Shown: positions 32,672-40,341 of the stretch, in pieces
How the letters are laid out: each line of letters begins with the position of its first letter
Position numbering within the stretch: position 1 is the first letter of the stretch
Assembly (NCBI RefSeq): GCF_900156155.1
Contig: NZ_FTMD01000005.1
Coordinates: forward strand, 1-64,000
DNA length: 64,000 nucleotides
Source: Aromatoleum tolulyticum
GTDB lineage: Bacteria; Pseudomonadota; Gammaproteobacteria; Burkholderiales; Rhodocyclaceae
Direction of reading: 5' to 3'
The notes under the pieces: generated by a model
What the model saw: only the letters and a program-made list of their open reading frames with translations
Databases searched by the model: none
What the model was told of the DNA's origin: nothing
Translations under genes and position numbers: made by a program

Positions 32672-33942
32672 CCGACATCGCCGCAGCCGATGCCGCCCCT
32701 CCCTCGGACAAGCGTGTGGCATGCTTTGGCCGCTTCATGATGGACGTGCCATCGGGGGCCGAAGTGGGTTATGCGGATGCCGAATACCGCTTCGGTGTTG
32801 TCCATACGGAACGAATTGCGCTCGAGGGACGCAAATTCGCGGCGGCTATGGAAGAACGGGAAGCGCGTTATCGGAGTGTCGATGAGAACAGGGATCGCGT
32901 ACTTAAACAGACACTATCACCATCACCTGAAAGTCGAATCATTGTGACTTCAGAACGCATATTCGGCGACGACGACTATGGTTTTGAAGCGTACCGTGTG
33001 GATCACGGAGTATTGTTCTCAATCGAGCAGAAGAACTACGAGTCGGCCGTCATGCGCGCAAAGGTTCTCCCCTTTCTCCAGGAGAAACTGCTGCCGAGCC
33101 TCCGCGCCCGCGCCCCTGATGAAATCCCCGATGAACCAGGCCTTTGCATCCGAGACGGGTTCATTGTCAGCGATGGCAGCGAGCAGGCCTACGAGCGCAT
33201 CAACATCGGCTTGCGCTTCAAGCGTTGGCCGGATCTGGCCTTGAGTGTCACGACGTGGACCATCCGCAAAGCGGAGCCGTCGCTACTGGAGCGGTTGAAC
33301 GGAGAACCCGTGCCGGATATCTTCAAACCGCTCATCTCCCAGATCAAGACGATACGCGAGGGCCGGCACGACGTAGGTGTGATTGCGGGAGAGGAATCGA
33401 TGGTCATGCTGCCCACCAGCAAGGGCTACAAGGTCCATCGGTTTCACTGGGAATCGCATTTCGAACCGAACACACCCTTTAAACCGATGATCACCGTCAT
33501 GCTCGACACCGGCCGCAGTCCCAACGGCGACCAGCAGCCGACAATCAGCGAAAAGGAGGCGGTCGAACTCTTCGACGCCGTGGTCAATTCGATCCGCCTG
33601 CGGCCCACCGGCCCGGCCAGGACGAGCGAGGCGCCGTCGCCGAGGACGCCGCTGGGCGCATTCGTCCGCAGCGGCGAAGCCTGCACGCAGACGGGCTGGT
33701 GGCAGTGCCCGGACGGCGGCGAGCTCGAAGGTGGCAATCGCCGGTTCCTCCTTGCCGGCGAAGCCATGCCACCTGCCGTGACGCTCGGCGCACCGAGCCT
33801 GCTGCAGCGTCTCAGCGGCGAGCGCCCGCGCCACGAGGCGCCGACGGTCTGGAAACTGGTGGCGTACGCCGAAGAACCGCGGCCGACTCCTGATCCCGTA
33901 TCCGACGTGTCTGCGCCGCAGGAAGGCTTGACCGGCGTGTGA
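32602..33942 (+). CDS. Tli4-like T6SS immunity protein, copy 2
   Basis: 446 residues from ATG 32602, with the same AAGGGAAG ribosome site and a similar signal peptide (MDRTFRRRLVGVCFAILSGG). Family signals are as in copy 1: RVACFGRFMMDVPSGAEVGY, RIFGDDDYGFEAYRVDHG and EKEAVELFDAVVNSIRLRP. Its middle (about residues 190-305) differs substantially from copy 1 (for example VTTWTIRKAEPSLLERLNGE against VTTSIERKAEPTLLERRKNR), while about 31438-31610 and 32049-32400 of copy 1 are almost identical to the matching parts here. The two copies may neutralise different effector variants. Confidence 0.85.
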   Translation: MDRTFRRRLVGVCFAILSGGSAMTDIAAADAAPPSDKRVACFGRFMMDVPSGAEVGYADAEYRFGVVHTERIALEGRKFAAAMEEREARYRSVDENRDRVLKQTLSPSPESRIIVTSERIFGDDDYGFEAYRVDHGVLFSIEQKNYESAVMRAKVLPFLQEKLLPSLRARAPDEIPDEPGLCIRDGFIVSDGSEQAYERINIGLRFKRWPDLALSVTTWTIRKAEPSLLERLNGEPVPDIFKPLISQIKTIREGRHDVGVIAGEESMVMLPTSKGYKVHRFHWESHFEPNTPFKPMITVMLDTGRSPNGDQQPTISEKEAVELFDAVVNSIRLRPTGPARTSEAPSPRTPLGAFVRSGEACTQTGWWQCPDGGELEGGNRRFLLAGEAMPPAVTLGAPSLLQRLSGERPRHEAPTVWKLVAYAEEPRPTPDPVSDVSAPQEGLTGV

Positions 33943-34138
33943 TCAGAAGATCACGGCATCTCTTCATGCCGTCGGCCGCTCGCGAACTCGAGGAAGACCG
34001 TGGCCCCGGCGTGAAATGTCCGTATCCCGACTTTCCGCACGCCTGACCGACCGGATCCTGCTCGCGGCCGAGCTCATGCCGTGTGCTGTGAGCCGTGGGC
34101 GTAGGGAGTGCACGTAAGTCCGAACGAGGTTCTGTCCG

Positions 34139-34402
34139 ATGCCGAAGATCATTCGCCTCAACGACCCCACCAGCCATGGCGGCAAGGTGATCGGTGCGGC
34201 CTCCAGTTATAAGGTCATGGGGCTGCCGGTGGCCCGCGTGGGCGACGTCTGCATCTGCCCGCGCAAAGGTCACGATGGCTGCGTGATCGTCGAGGGCGAC
34301 CCGCATTTTGTCGTGGAAGGTCGTGCAGTGGCCTTCGAGGGGCACAAGACAAGTTGTGGCGCGATTCTCATCGCGACGGCCCCAAACTTTGGCAAGGGCT
34401 GA
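34139..34402 (+). CDS. PAAR-domain protein (T6SS spike tip)
   Basis: 87 residues. MPKIIRLNDPTSHGGKVIGA opens as PAAR proteins do, followed by VMGLPVARVGDVCICPRKGH and HFVVEGRAVAFEGHKTSCGA, which supply the His and Cys residues that bind the zinc at the tip. PAAR proteins sharpen VgrG and can carry effectors; this one has no extra domain. It closes the vgrG-lipase-immunity island, 196 bases after the second immunity gene, a gap in which no other gene is seen. Confidence 0.9.
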   Translation: MPKIIRLNDPTSHGGKVIGAASSYKVMGLPVARVGDVCICPRKGHDGCVIVEGDPHFVVEGRAVAFEGHKTSCGAILIATAPNFGKG

Positions 34403-34505
34403 AACGGGTTGCCTTCTCGAAATCTGCGCAGGTCACGTCAGCCGGAAGGGATCGGAGGAGCCGGCGGGCAGGGCGTGTCGCGTTAAACGCGGCCACCGAA
34501 TAAAA

Positions 34506-34567
34506 CCGTTCACTCCGAGCCTGTCGAAGGACGTTGCCAGTGCGTCCGACTGGCTCAGCCCGAACGG
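34506..34567. repeat. REP-like hairpin
   Basis: CCGTTCACTCCGAGCCTGTC at 34506 pairs with TCCGACTGGCTCAGCCCGAA, ending in CGG at 34567, around a 16-base loop. The GAGCCTGTCGAAGG core is a repeat that recurs between genes in many Proteobacteria. It lies between the PAAR gene and the convergent flavin reductase gene and could end transcription for both. Confidence 0.75.
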
Positions 34568-34582
34568 AATTTCGTTGCGACG

Positions 34583-35167
34583 CTAATCGGTACGCGCCCG
34601 GATCGTGTTGCCCGCGCTGACGAAATTCCCTCCGCCCAGATGGTGGATCGTGTGCAAGGCGGTGTTCCCGCTGTCGAAGGTCCAGTGTCCATTGGCGAAC
34701 ACCCGCGCGTCGGCCGCCGCGGCGACGACCTCGGCGAAGCAGGTGTCATAGGCTTCCTCGGTGTGCCGCTCCGGAATCAGACGGCATTCGAGCCATGCCG
34801 AACAGCCGGCCTCGATCACTGGCATGCCCAGCACCGGCCCCGCCTTGGCGTCGATGTCGTGACGCGCGAACTTGTCGAGATCGCGGCCGCTGGCGCTGCC
34901 GACCGCGTACGTCAGGTCGACGAGCGCGGTGCCCGGAATGCAGATGGCGAATGTGCCGTTCTTGGCGATCAGTTCGCGCGTATAGGTGTGCTTGTCGATG
35001 ACGACGGCGATCCGCGGCGGGGTGAATTCGACGGGCATGGACCACGCAGCCGCCATGATGTTGCGCCGCGAACCGTCGGCCGTGGTCACCAGGACGGTGG
35101 GGCCATGATTGATGAGCCGGCTGGCATGTTCGAGTGCGACGGGCCGGAAGTCGGAGCTGTTGGTCAT
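34583..35167 (-). CDS. Flavin reductase-like (FMN-binding split-barrel) protein
   Basis: 194 residues starting MTNSSDFRPVALEHASRLIN. The flavin reductase-like domain is visible in GPTVLVTTADGSRRNIMAAA, SMPVEFTPPRIAVVIDKHTY and NGTFAICIPGTALVDLTYAV, typical of the FMN-binding split barrel that supplies reduced flavin or acts in an oxidoreductase. There is no signal peptide. A conserved C-terminal LHTIHHLGGGNFVSAG is shared with the family. It is a single gene, with 170 bases to the hemerythrin gene upstream. The natural partner is not evident. Confidence 0.85.
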   Translation of the reverse strand: MTNSSDFRPVALEHASRLINHGPTVLVTTADGSRRNIMAAAWSMPVEFTPPRIAVVIDKHTYTRELIAKNGTFAICIPGTALVDLTYAVGSASGRDLDKFARHDIDAKAGPVLGMPVIEAGCSAWLECRLIPERHTEEAYDTCFAEVVAAAADARVFANGHWTFDSGNTALHTIHHLGGGNFVSAGNTIRARTD

Positions 35168-35337
35168 TCTGGATATCCCGATTGGAGGCAGTGGTGGCCG
35201 GACACCGGCGGCATCCCCGTTCGAACGAACGGGACGCCGAGGGTGTCGATCGACGCACTATATCGCCCAAGCGGAACGGCGTGTCGGCATGGCGGCAATC
35301 GCGCGGCAACCGGGCGGCACGGCCTGTGCCGGCGATG

Positions 35338-35928
35338 TCATTCGAGGCAGCACGCGGCCTCAGCGGGTTCCTTGCATCCGCAGCCGGCCTGGCCGGAAAT
35401 GCGGCGGTGAATCGACCGGAAGCGTTCCTGCACCGTCTCGCCGAAGATCGGATCCCCTGCAAAATGGATCGCGGAATCGACGAGGAACCATTCGTCGTCG
35501 CCCAGCGAAGCCGCCAGCCGCGGGAAGATCTCGCGTTCCTCGATCGCCATGTGGTCATCGAGGAAGGTCGCGTAGTTGCGGACGTCCTCCTGCAGTGTGG
35601 CGCGCGGCATCATCGCCCCGGCAGCAGCGGCGCCGAGATCGGCCGCCAGCCTCGCGCCGCTCTCGGCGATCGAGCGGTGCTCTTCCGCGAGTTCGGCGAT
35701 CAAGGTCCCGGCCTGCGGGTCGTGCGCAAGCAGGCGGCTGAATGCCGCGTCCTCGCGCGGATGGTGGTAGCGGTCCGGGTACTGCGTCATGTAATACACG
35801 ATGTCCGCCATCAGCTCGTAATCCGGCTCTTCGCCGTGGACGAAGGTGGCGGTCTGCGTCTGGAGCAGATCGAGCAGCTTGCGGTAATTGGCGTGCTCGG
35901 CTTGCCATTTCTGTAGATGTGCGGACAT
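35338..35928 (-). CDS. Hemerythrin HHE-domain protein
   Basis: 196 residues, four-helix bundle. Likely iron ligands are His12 in KWQAEHANYRKLLDLL, YHHPREDAAFSRLLAHDP, ELAEEHRSIAESGARLAADL and the FLDDHMAIEEREIFPRLA segment. The C-terminus has a cysteine cluster (GQAGCGCKEPAEAACC) that is not part of the usual domain and may bind a metal. Such cytoplasmic hemerythrins sense or buffer oxygen or nitric oxide, or aid iron-sulfur repair. It is divergent from fdxA across 191 bases that contain a TGAC-N4-GTCA dyad. Confidence 0.9.
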   Translation of the reverse strand: MSAHLQKWQAEHANYRKLLDLLQTQTATFVHGEEPDYELMADIVYYMTQYPDRYHHPREDAAFSRLLAHDPQAGTLIAELAEEHRSIAESGARLAADLGAAAAGAMMPRATLQEDVRNYATFLDDHMAIEEREIFPRLAASLGDDEWFLVDSAIHFAGDPIFGETVQERFRSIHRRISGQAGCGCKEPAEAACCLE

Positions 35929-36034
35929 GACGGTCTCCAGCGGTCGGTGGGCGCGATCCGGGTGTCCCGGCCGGTTCGACCCGGCGCCGGTGTGCGCGGT
36001 GTATCCGATGCTAGGGAGGAGGGCGGGGCGGGGG

Positions 36035-36050
36035 AATGACTTTTGTCATT
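36035..36050. promoter_or_regulatory. AATGAC-TTTT-GTCATT dyad (possible Crp/Fnr-type operator)
   Basis: A perfect 16-base inverted repeat, AATGACTTTTGTCATT. The TGAC-N4-GTCA core resembles sites of FNR/DNR-type regulators (TTGAC-N4-GTCAA for DNR). It lies 70 bases before fdxA and 107 bases before the divergent hemerythrin gene. A Crp/Fnr-family regulator is encoded just beyond fdxA. Confidence 0.55.
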
Positions 36051-36119
36051 CAGCTCGCCGCCGCCCGGGCCTACATTGCTCCCGCACCCCAAACGAACTG
36101 CCCGCGAGAGAGAAAAGCC

Positions 36120-36443
36120 ATGACATACGTGGTCACCGAAGCCTGCATCAAGTGCAAACACACCGATTGCGTCGATGTCTGCCCCGTCGACGCCTTTCGC
36201 GAAGGTCCGAATTTCCTCGTGATCGACCCGCAGGAATGCATCGACTGCACGCTGTGCGTCGCCGAGTGCCCGGTCGATGCGATCTATTCCGAGGACGACG
36301 TGCCGGTCGAACAGCGCCACTTCATCGCGCTCAACGAAGAGCTCGCCAAGGTCTGGATCCCGATCGTCGAGGTCAAGCCCGCACCCCCGGATGCGGGCGT
36401 GTGGGCCAAGGTGAAGGACAAGCTCGGCCTGCTCGAACGCTGA
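36120..36443 (+). CDS. fdxA: Seven-iron ferredoxin FdxA
   Basis: 107 residues, [20 protein letters not shown]. The first cluster motif, [18 protein letters not shown], binds the [3Fe-4S] site and the second, [17 protein letters not shown], the [4Fe-4S] site. The C-terminal extension to residue 107 is usual for FdxA. It is a small cytoplasmic electron carrier. The start at ATG 36120 follows an AGAGAGAAAAGCC ribosome region. It is transcribed away from hemerythrin and towards the Crp-type regulator gene, with only 24 bases between the two stops. Confidence 0.95.
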   Translation: MTYVVTEACIKCKHTDCVDVCPVDAFREGPNFLVIDPQECIDCTLCVAECPVDAIYSEDDVPVEQRHFIALNEELAKVWIPIVEVKPAPPDAGVWAKVKDKLGLLER

Positions 36444-36467
36444 GGGCGGATGCCGCCGGAGCGCCGC

Positions 36468-37232
36468 TCAGGACTCGACGATCCGCTCCAGCATGTCGGG
36501 GCGCATGATCTCGATCCGGCTGGGCCGCGACGCGATCCAGCCGGCCTTCTGCCACCGACTCAGGATGCGGATCACGGTTTCGACCCGTGCGCTCACGAGC
36601 TGGCTGAGTTCGTCGCGGGCGAGATGTACGTCGACGATGACGCTGCCCGTGGCCGTCGTGCGGCCGAATCGGCCGATCAGGTAACGCATCAGTGCCGCCA
36701 GGCGGCGCGGCACCGTGCCGGCACTGACGATGTCGATCTTCGCGCGCAGCGCGACGGTGTGCTGTAGCAAGGCGCGATTCACCGCACGCCCGACGGCGAG
36801 GGAGTCGTCCAGGGCGTGCCGCAGCGCCTCGGCGCGGATCAACAGCGCGTCCACCGGCTCGCCGAGTGCGATCGCGTCCGCCGGAAAGACGCCATCCTCC
36901 AGCGCGGCCGCAAGGCCGACCGCCTCGCCGCGCCGGAACAGGCCCATCAGGATGCCTTCGCCGGTCGGTGTCATCTGGCGGATCTGGATCACGCCCGATT
37001 CGATCACCGCGAACCAGCTCGCACGCTCGCCCGCGAACCACAGCGACTCACCGGGATCCAGGCGGCGGGAGCGCACCCCTTGCGCAAGACGCCCGAGATC
37101 GGACGCCCCCACCTGCGAGAACAGTTCGAGCGCGCCGAGCCGCCGCGCCAGCGTGTCGGCGCATGCCCCTCCACGCACTTCGGACGGGGCGGGCGGGGGG
37201 CGCAGGAGCGACAAGGGCGGCGCATGTCCCAT
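36468..37232 (-). CDS. Crp/Fnr-family transcriptional regulator
   Basis: 254 residues. The cyclic-nucleotide-type sensor barrel covers about 30-145 (LFSQVGASDLGRLAQGVRSR, WFAVIESGVIQIRQM, LMGLFRRGEAVGLAAALEDG) and a winged helix lies at about 170-245 (LARDELSQLVSARVETVIRI), whose SARVETVIR recognition helix matches the E-x-x-x-R type that reads TGA-based half sites. The FNR N-terminal cysteines are missing, so it does not carry that oxygen-sensing cluster. The start is 13 bases after the sdhB stop on the same strand, suggesting a shared transcript with sdhCDB. The TGAC-N4-GTCA dyad near fdxA is a candidate target. Confidence 0.9.
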   Translation of the reverse strand: MGHAPPLSLLRPPPAPSEVRGGACADTLARRLGALELFSQVGASDLGRLAQGVRSRRLDPGESLWFAGERASWFAVIESGVIQIRQMTPTGEGILMGLFRRGEAVGLAAALEDGVFPADAIALGEPVDALLIRAEALRHALDDSLAVGRAVNRALLQHTVALRAKIDIVSAGTVPRRLAALMRYLIGRFGRTTATGSVIVDVHLARDELSQLVSARVETVIRILSRWQKAGWIASRPSRIEIMRPDMLERIVES

Positions 37233-37245
37233 GATGTGTTCGCAA

Positions 37246-37941
37246 CTACGACGACTCGCGCACCAGCGCCTGCCGGATGCGCTCGATCGCGTGCGACGGG
37301 CTCAGCCCCTTGGGGCAGACTTCGGTGCAGTTCATGATCGTGCGGCAGCGGAACAGGCGATAGACGTCGTCGAGATAGGCGAGCCGCTCAGCGGTGGCCG
37401 TGTCGCGCGAATCGGAGATGAAACGGTAAGCCTGCAGCAGCCCGGCCGGGCCGATGAACTTGTCCGGATTCCACCAGAAGGATGGACAGAACGAACTGCA
37501 GCACGCACACAGGATGCACTCGTACAATCCATTCAGTTTCTCGCGCTCGGCCGGGGACTGCAGGCGTTCGCGCTCGGGCGGTACCGTGTCGTTGATCAGG
37601 TAGGGCTTGATCGAGTGGTAGTGCGCAAAGAATTGCGTCATGTCGACGATGAGGTCGCGGATCACCGGAAAGCCCGGCAGCGGTCGCAGCACGACCGGTT
37701 CCTTCAGGCCGACGAGGGGCGTGAGGCACGCGAGCCCGTTGCGACCGTTGATGTTCATCGCATCCGACCCGCACACGCCTTCGCGACAGGATCGGCGGAA
37801 TGACAGGCTGTCGTCGATGGTCTTCAGCCGCATCAGCGCGTCGAGCAGCTTCTTGTCGCCCGCCTCGGGCGCGAGCTCGTAATCCTGCATCCGCGGTTTC
37901 AGATCGGTTTCCGGATTGAAGCGGTAAATGCTCAATCGCAT
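37246..37941 (-). CDS. sdhB: Succinate dehydrogenase iron-sulfur subunit
   Basis: 231 residues, MRLSIYRFNPETDLKPRMQD. The [2Fe-2S] motif is SFRRSCREGVCGSDAMNING with NGLAC; the other two clusters use CILCACCSSFCPSFWW and CRTIMNCTEVCPKGLSP. It belongs to respiratory complex II, passing electrons from the flavoprotein to quinone. It is about the usual length. It lies 24 bases after sdhD. The flavoprotein gene sdhA, normally between sdhD and sdhB, is missing here. Confidence 0.95.
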   Translation of the reverse strand: MRLSIYRFNPETDLKPRMQDYELAPEAGDKKLLDALMRLKTIDDSLSFRRSCREGVCGSDAMNINGRNGLACLTPLVGLKEPVVLRPLPGFPVIRDLIVDMTQFFAHYHSIKPYLINDTVPPERERLQSPAEREKLNGLYECILCACCSSFCPSFWWNPDKFIGPAGLLQAYRFISDSRDTATAERLAYLDDVYRLFRCRTIMNCTEVCPKGLSPSHAIERIRQALVRESS

Positions 37942-37965
37942 GAGGCCTCCTTGGCGCTGCCGCGC

Positions 37966-38310
37966 TTACGCGCCGCCGGCGAAATGCGCCGCCATCGTCA
38001 GCACGACGCGAATCACGATCGCGAACAGGAGCACCCCCACCACGGCGAGCAGTGCGAGGCGCAACATCGGCGCGTGGATGTAGTCGAGGGCAATGTCGCG
38101 AACGCCGATCCAGCCGTGCAGGCCCAGCGCAGCGAAGAACACCACGATCAGCACCGCCCCGTGCGTGCTGGTCGCCAGCGCGTGCCAGCGCTCGTAGTCG
38201 AGCGGGGGCCCCGTCAGCAGCGTCGCCGCGCCCAGCGCAAGCAGGAACAGCAGCACCAGCGCCGTCACGCGCTGCAGCACCCAGGCCCGTTGGCCGAGAA
38301 ACAGTCTCAT
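37966..38310 (-). CDS. sdhD: Succinate dehydrogenase membrane anchor subunit
   Basis: 114 residues with three membrane helices (WVLQRVTALVLLFLLALGAA; HGAVLIVVFFAALGLHGWIG; LRLALLAVVGVLLFAIVIRV). The segment LGLHGWIGVRDIALDYI carries the haem-ligand His and the Asp-Tyr that are conserved in SdhD. ATG 38310 overlaps the sdhC stop (ATGA) and is preferred over an upstream GTG at 38319. It anchors complex II and forms part of the quinone site. Confidence 0.9.
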   Translation of the reverse strand: MRLFLGQRAWVLQRVTALVLLFLLALGAATLLTGPPLDYERWHALATSTHGAVLIVVFFAALGLHGWIGVRDIALDYIHAPMLRLALLAVVGVLLFAIVIRVVLTMAAHFAGGA

Positions 38311-38693
38311 GCCAGCCACCTCGCCGCGGCAATGAGGGCGACGATTGCCGCCGCGACGATCGCGGCCCAGGCGCTGGTGCGCGCCTGCGACAAGCCGCTG
38401 CCGATGCCAACATCCATCAGCAGGTGACGTATCCCCGCGAGCAGGTGATGCGTGGCCGCCCAGACGAGGAGGGCGAGGAGCACGGCCCGCCAGGGCGCGG
38501 ACACGAGGTCGCGCAGTACGGCGAACTCGGCCTCGCTGTGCAGCGAGCGATCGAGCGCGAGCGCCAGGAGCGGCAGGCTGAGCACCAGCAACACGCCGGA
38601 AATCCGGTGCCCGATCGACGCAATCGCACCGATCGGGAAGCGGATCTGCAAGAGATTCAGGAATTTGGGCGCAGCTTCCACGCGTGCTCGCAT
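38307..38693 (-). CDS. sdhC: Succinate dehydrogenase cytochrome b556 subunit
   Basis: 128 residues from ATG 38693 (MRARVEAAPKFLNLLQIRFP). FPIGAIASIGHRISGVLLVL is the Sdh_cyt signature with S-x-x-H-R-x-(S/T)-G, and ATHHLLAGIRHLLMDVG carries the haem-ligand His region. Three helices are predicted. A longer in-frame start exists upstream, but the family begins here. It is the first gene of the sdhCDB-crp transcript and follows a strong promoter at 38829-38856. Confidence 0.9.
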   Translation of the reverse strand: MRARVEAAPKFLNLLQIRFPIGAIASIGHRISGVLLVLSLPLLALALDRSLHSEAEFAVLRDLVSAPWRAVLLALLVWAATHHLLAGIRHLLMDVGIGSGLSQARTSAWAAIVAAAIVALIAAARWLA

Positions 38694-38828
38694 GTCCGTC
38701 TCCCTGTCCGATTCGATACGGGGCGTGCGCGGTGCCCCATTCGACTCCGTCTTCGCTGCGCGCGCACCTGGCACCGGTGCTCCCATGCGGGCACGCAAGG
38801 GGCGTGTCGCGAAACGGCCGTCCACTTG

Positions 38829-38856
38829 ACTATAGTGGGGCTTGCAAAAGAGTCAA
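38829..38856 (-). promoter_or_regulatory. Sigma-70 promoter of sdhCDB
   Basis: On the minus strand TTGACT (38856-38851) and TATAGT (38834-38829) stand 16 bases apart, each one or two mismatches from consensus. It would start transcription near 38820, giving a leader of about 130 bases before sdhC. Confidence 0.7.
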
Positions 38857-38970
38857 CAAAAATGCATCTTTGACGCGTGTCCACAACTTCGCACACCCCG
38901 CGGCCATCATCCGATGCTCTATGGCCGATTCGGACTAGGATGGTATGAGCGTTCTTCTTCGTGGTGCCCC

Positions 38971-39729
38971 ATGTCGATGAATGATAGTCGCCCCGAGCCG
39001 CGGCATGTCCGCCCCGCACAGGTCATGGCAGCCGTAGCCAGCGGGCTGCGCGTCTTCGCCGACACCGCGCCCCTTTCCCTGCTGTACGCGGGCGGTTTCG
39101 CCGTGTTCGGCGTGGGCCTCATCACCCTGCTCGCCACCGTCGGACTGGCGCCGATGGCATTGCCGCTGGTGGGCGGTTTCCTGATCGTGGCCCCGGCCCT
39201 GCTGGCGGGCTTCTTCGCCATGTCGGCGGCACGACGCAGTGGCCGCAAACCGACGTGGCGGGATGTCGGCAGCGGCTTCCTGCGATCGCCTCCCCCGCTC
39301 TGGGGCTTGGTGCTCGTCTGCCTGTTTCTCTTCGTGATCTGGATGACCGATGCCGGCATCCTCTACAGCTTCATGCTGGGGCGCAGCTACGCCGGCTGGA
39401 AGATGCTGTTTCCCCTGTCGGCAGAGCTCCTGCGCTTCCATCTGGGTGCGGTCGTCGCGGGCGGGCTGTTCGCGCTGATTGCCTTCTGCATCACCGCCTA
39501 TGCCGTTCCCCTGCTCATCGAGCGCCGCGCCAGCCTGGTCGTCGCCGTGAGTGCCAGCGTTCGCGCGATCTTTCGCAGCCTGCCGGCGAACCTGACCTGG
39601 AGCCTCTTGCTCGGCGGCACGATCATCGTATCGATCATCGTGCCGCTGCTGCTGACGGTCACCTTGCCCGTCACCGCGTTCGCCACCGAATGCCTGTACC
39701 GGACGGTGTTTCCCGACGAGTCCGGTTGA
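38971..39729 (+). CDS. DUF2189 integral membrane protein
   Basis: 252 residues from ATG 38971 (MSMNDSRPEPRHVRPAQVMA). At least five membrane helices: TAPLSLLYAGGFAVFGVGLI, ALPLVGGFLIVAPALLAGFF, LWGLVLVCLFLFVIWMTDAG, LGAVVAGGLFALIAFCITAY and LLLGGTIIVSIIVPLLLTVT. The P-L-V-G-G-F-x-(I/L)-x-A-P-x-L-x-x-G-F pattern and PLLIERRASLVVAVSASVRA are characteristic of DUF2189, a family common in respiratory Proteobacteria but without known function. It diverges from sdhC. Confidence 0.85.
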   Translation: MSMNDSRPEPRHVRPAQVMAAVASGLRVFADTAPLSLLYAGGFAVFGVGLITLLATVGLAPMALPLVGGFLIVAPALLAGFFAMSAARRSGRKPTWRDVGSGFLRSPPPLWGLVLVCLFLFVIWMTDAGILYSFMLGRSYAGWKMLFPLSAELLRFHLGAVVAGGLFALIAFCITAYAVPLLIERRASLVVAVSASVRAIFRSLPANLTWSLLLGGTIIVSIIVPLLLTVTLPVTAFATECLYRTVFPDESG

Positions 39730-39831
39730 GCCGGTCGAGCGTGCAGGCTCGTGTCCACACCCGTTTGCGGAGGAATACATGTCCTTGACCCACATTCGAT
39801 CTGCCGGACCACGGCAGCACGGGAGGCAACC

Positions 39832-40299
39832 GTGAGCACCGACGTCCCCGACATCGCCCGCCTGCTGGTCGAGCAGACCGCGGACGCGATCATCTACGCG
39901 GACAGGGAAGGGCGGATCCGCATCTGGAATGCCGCGGCGGAGGCGCTGTTCGGCTTTCCGCGCGCCAAGGCGATCGGGCAGAGCCTCGACCTGATCATCC
40001 CCGAGCGGCTGCGCGCCGCGCATTGGGAAGGATTCCACCACGCGGTGGCGAGCGGCCGTACCCGCCTCGGCGGCCGCGCCGTGATCACGCGTTCGGCGAA
40101 TGCCGCCGGTGCCACGATCTACGTGGAAATGAGTTTCGCGCTGGTGTCGGACGAGCGCGGCGACGTGCTGGGGTCGGTCGCCGTGGCACGCGACGCGACG
40201 CAGCGGCGCGAGGCGGAAAGGCAACTGCAGCAGCGCATACGTACGCTGGAAGAGGCGTCTGCCGATGCTGCGTCGAAAACCGGCCGGCCATCCGCATGA
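39832..40299 (+). CDS. Stand-alone PAS-domain protein
   Basis: 155 residues from GTG 39832, preceded by GGGAGGCAAC as ribosome site. One PAS domain fills residues 8-120: LLVEQTADAIIYADREGRIR, IWNAAAEALFGFPRAKAIGQ, SLDLIIPERLRAAHWEGFHH, MSFALVSDERGDVLGSVAVA. The RDATQRREAERQLQQRIRTL tail begins a coiled coil but ends before any output domain. Such proteins are found as single sensor or adaptor modules. It is followed after 42 bases by a small unknown gene. Confidence 0.8.
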   Translation: MSTDVPDIARLLVEQTADAIIYADREGRIRIWNAAAEALFGFPRAKAIGQSLDLIIPERLRAAHWEGFHHAVASGRTRLGGRAVITRSANAAGATIYVEMSFALVSDERGDVLGSVAVARDATQRREAERQLQQRIRTLEEASADAASKTGRPSA

Positions 40300-40341
40300 A
40301 ACCGGCTGCGCAGGCGCCCTGGGACAAAGTGGCGGGAAGAC

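Larger units (their letters stand above)
31060..33942 (+). repeat. Tandem duplication with 1471-base period (effector tail plus immunity gene)
   Basis: Start codons (31131/32602), stop codons (32471/33942) and effector-tail stops (31200/32671) are all separated by exactly 1471 bases, so no net insertion or deletion has occurred in either coding copy. The unit covers at least 31063-32471. About 60 bases after 32471 do not align clearly and mark the joint. Confidence 0.9.
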
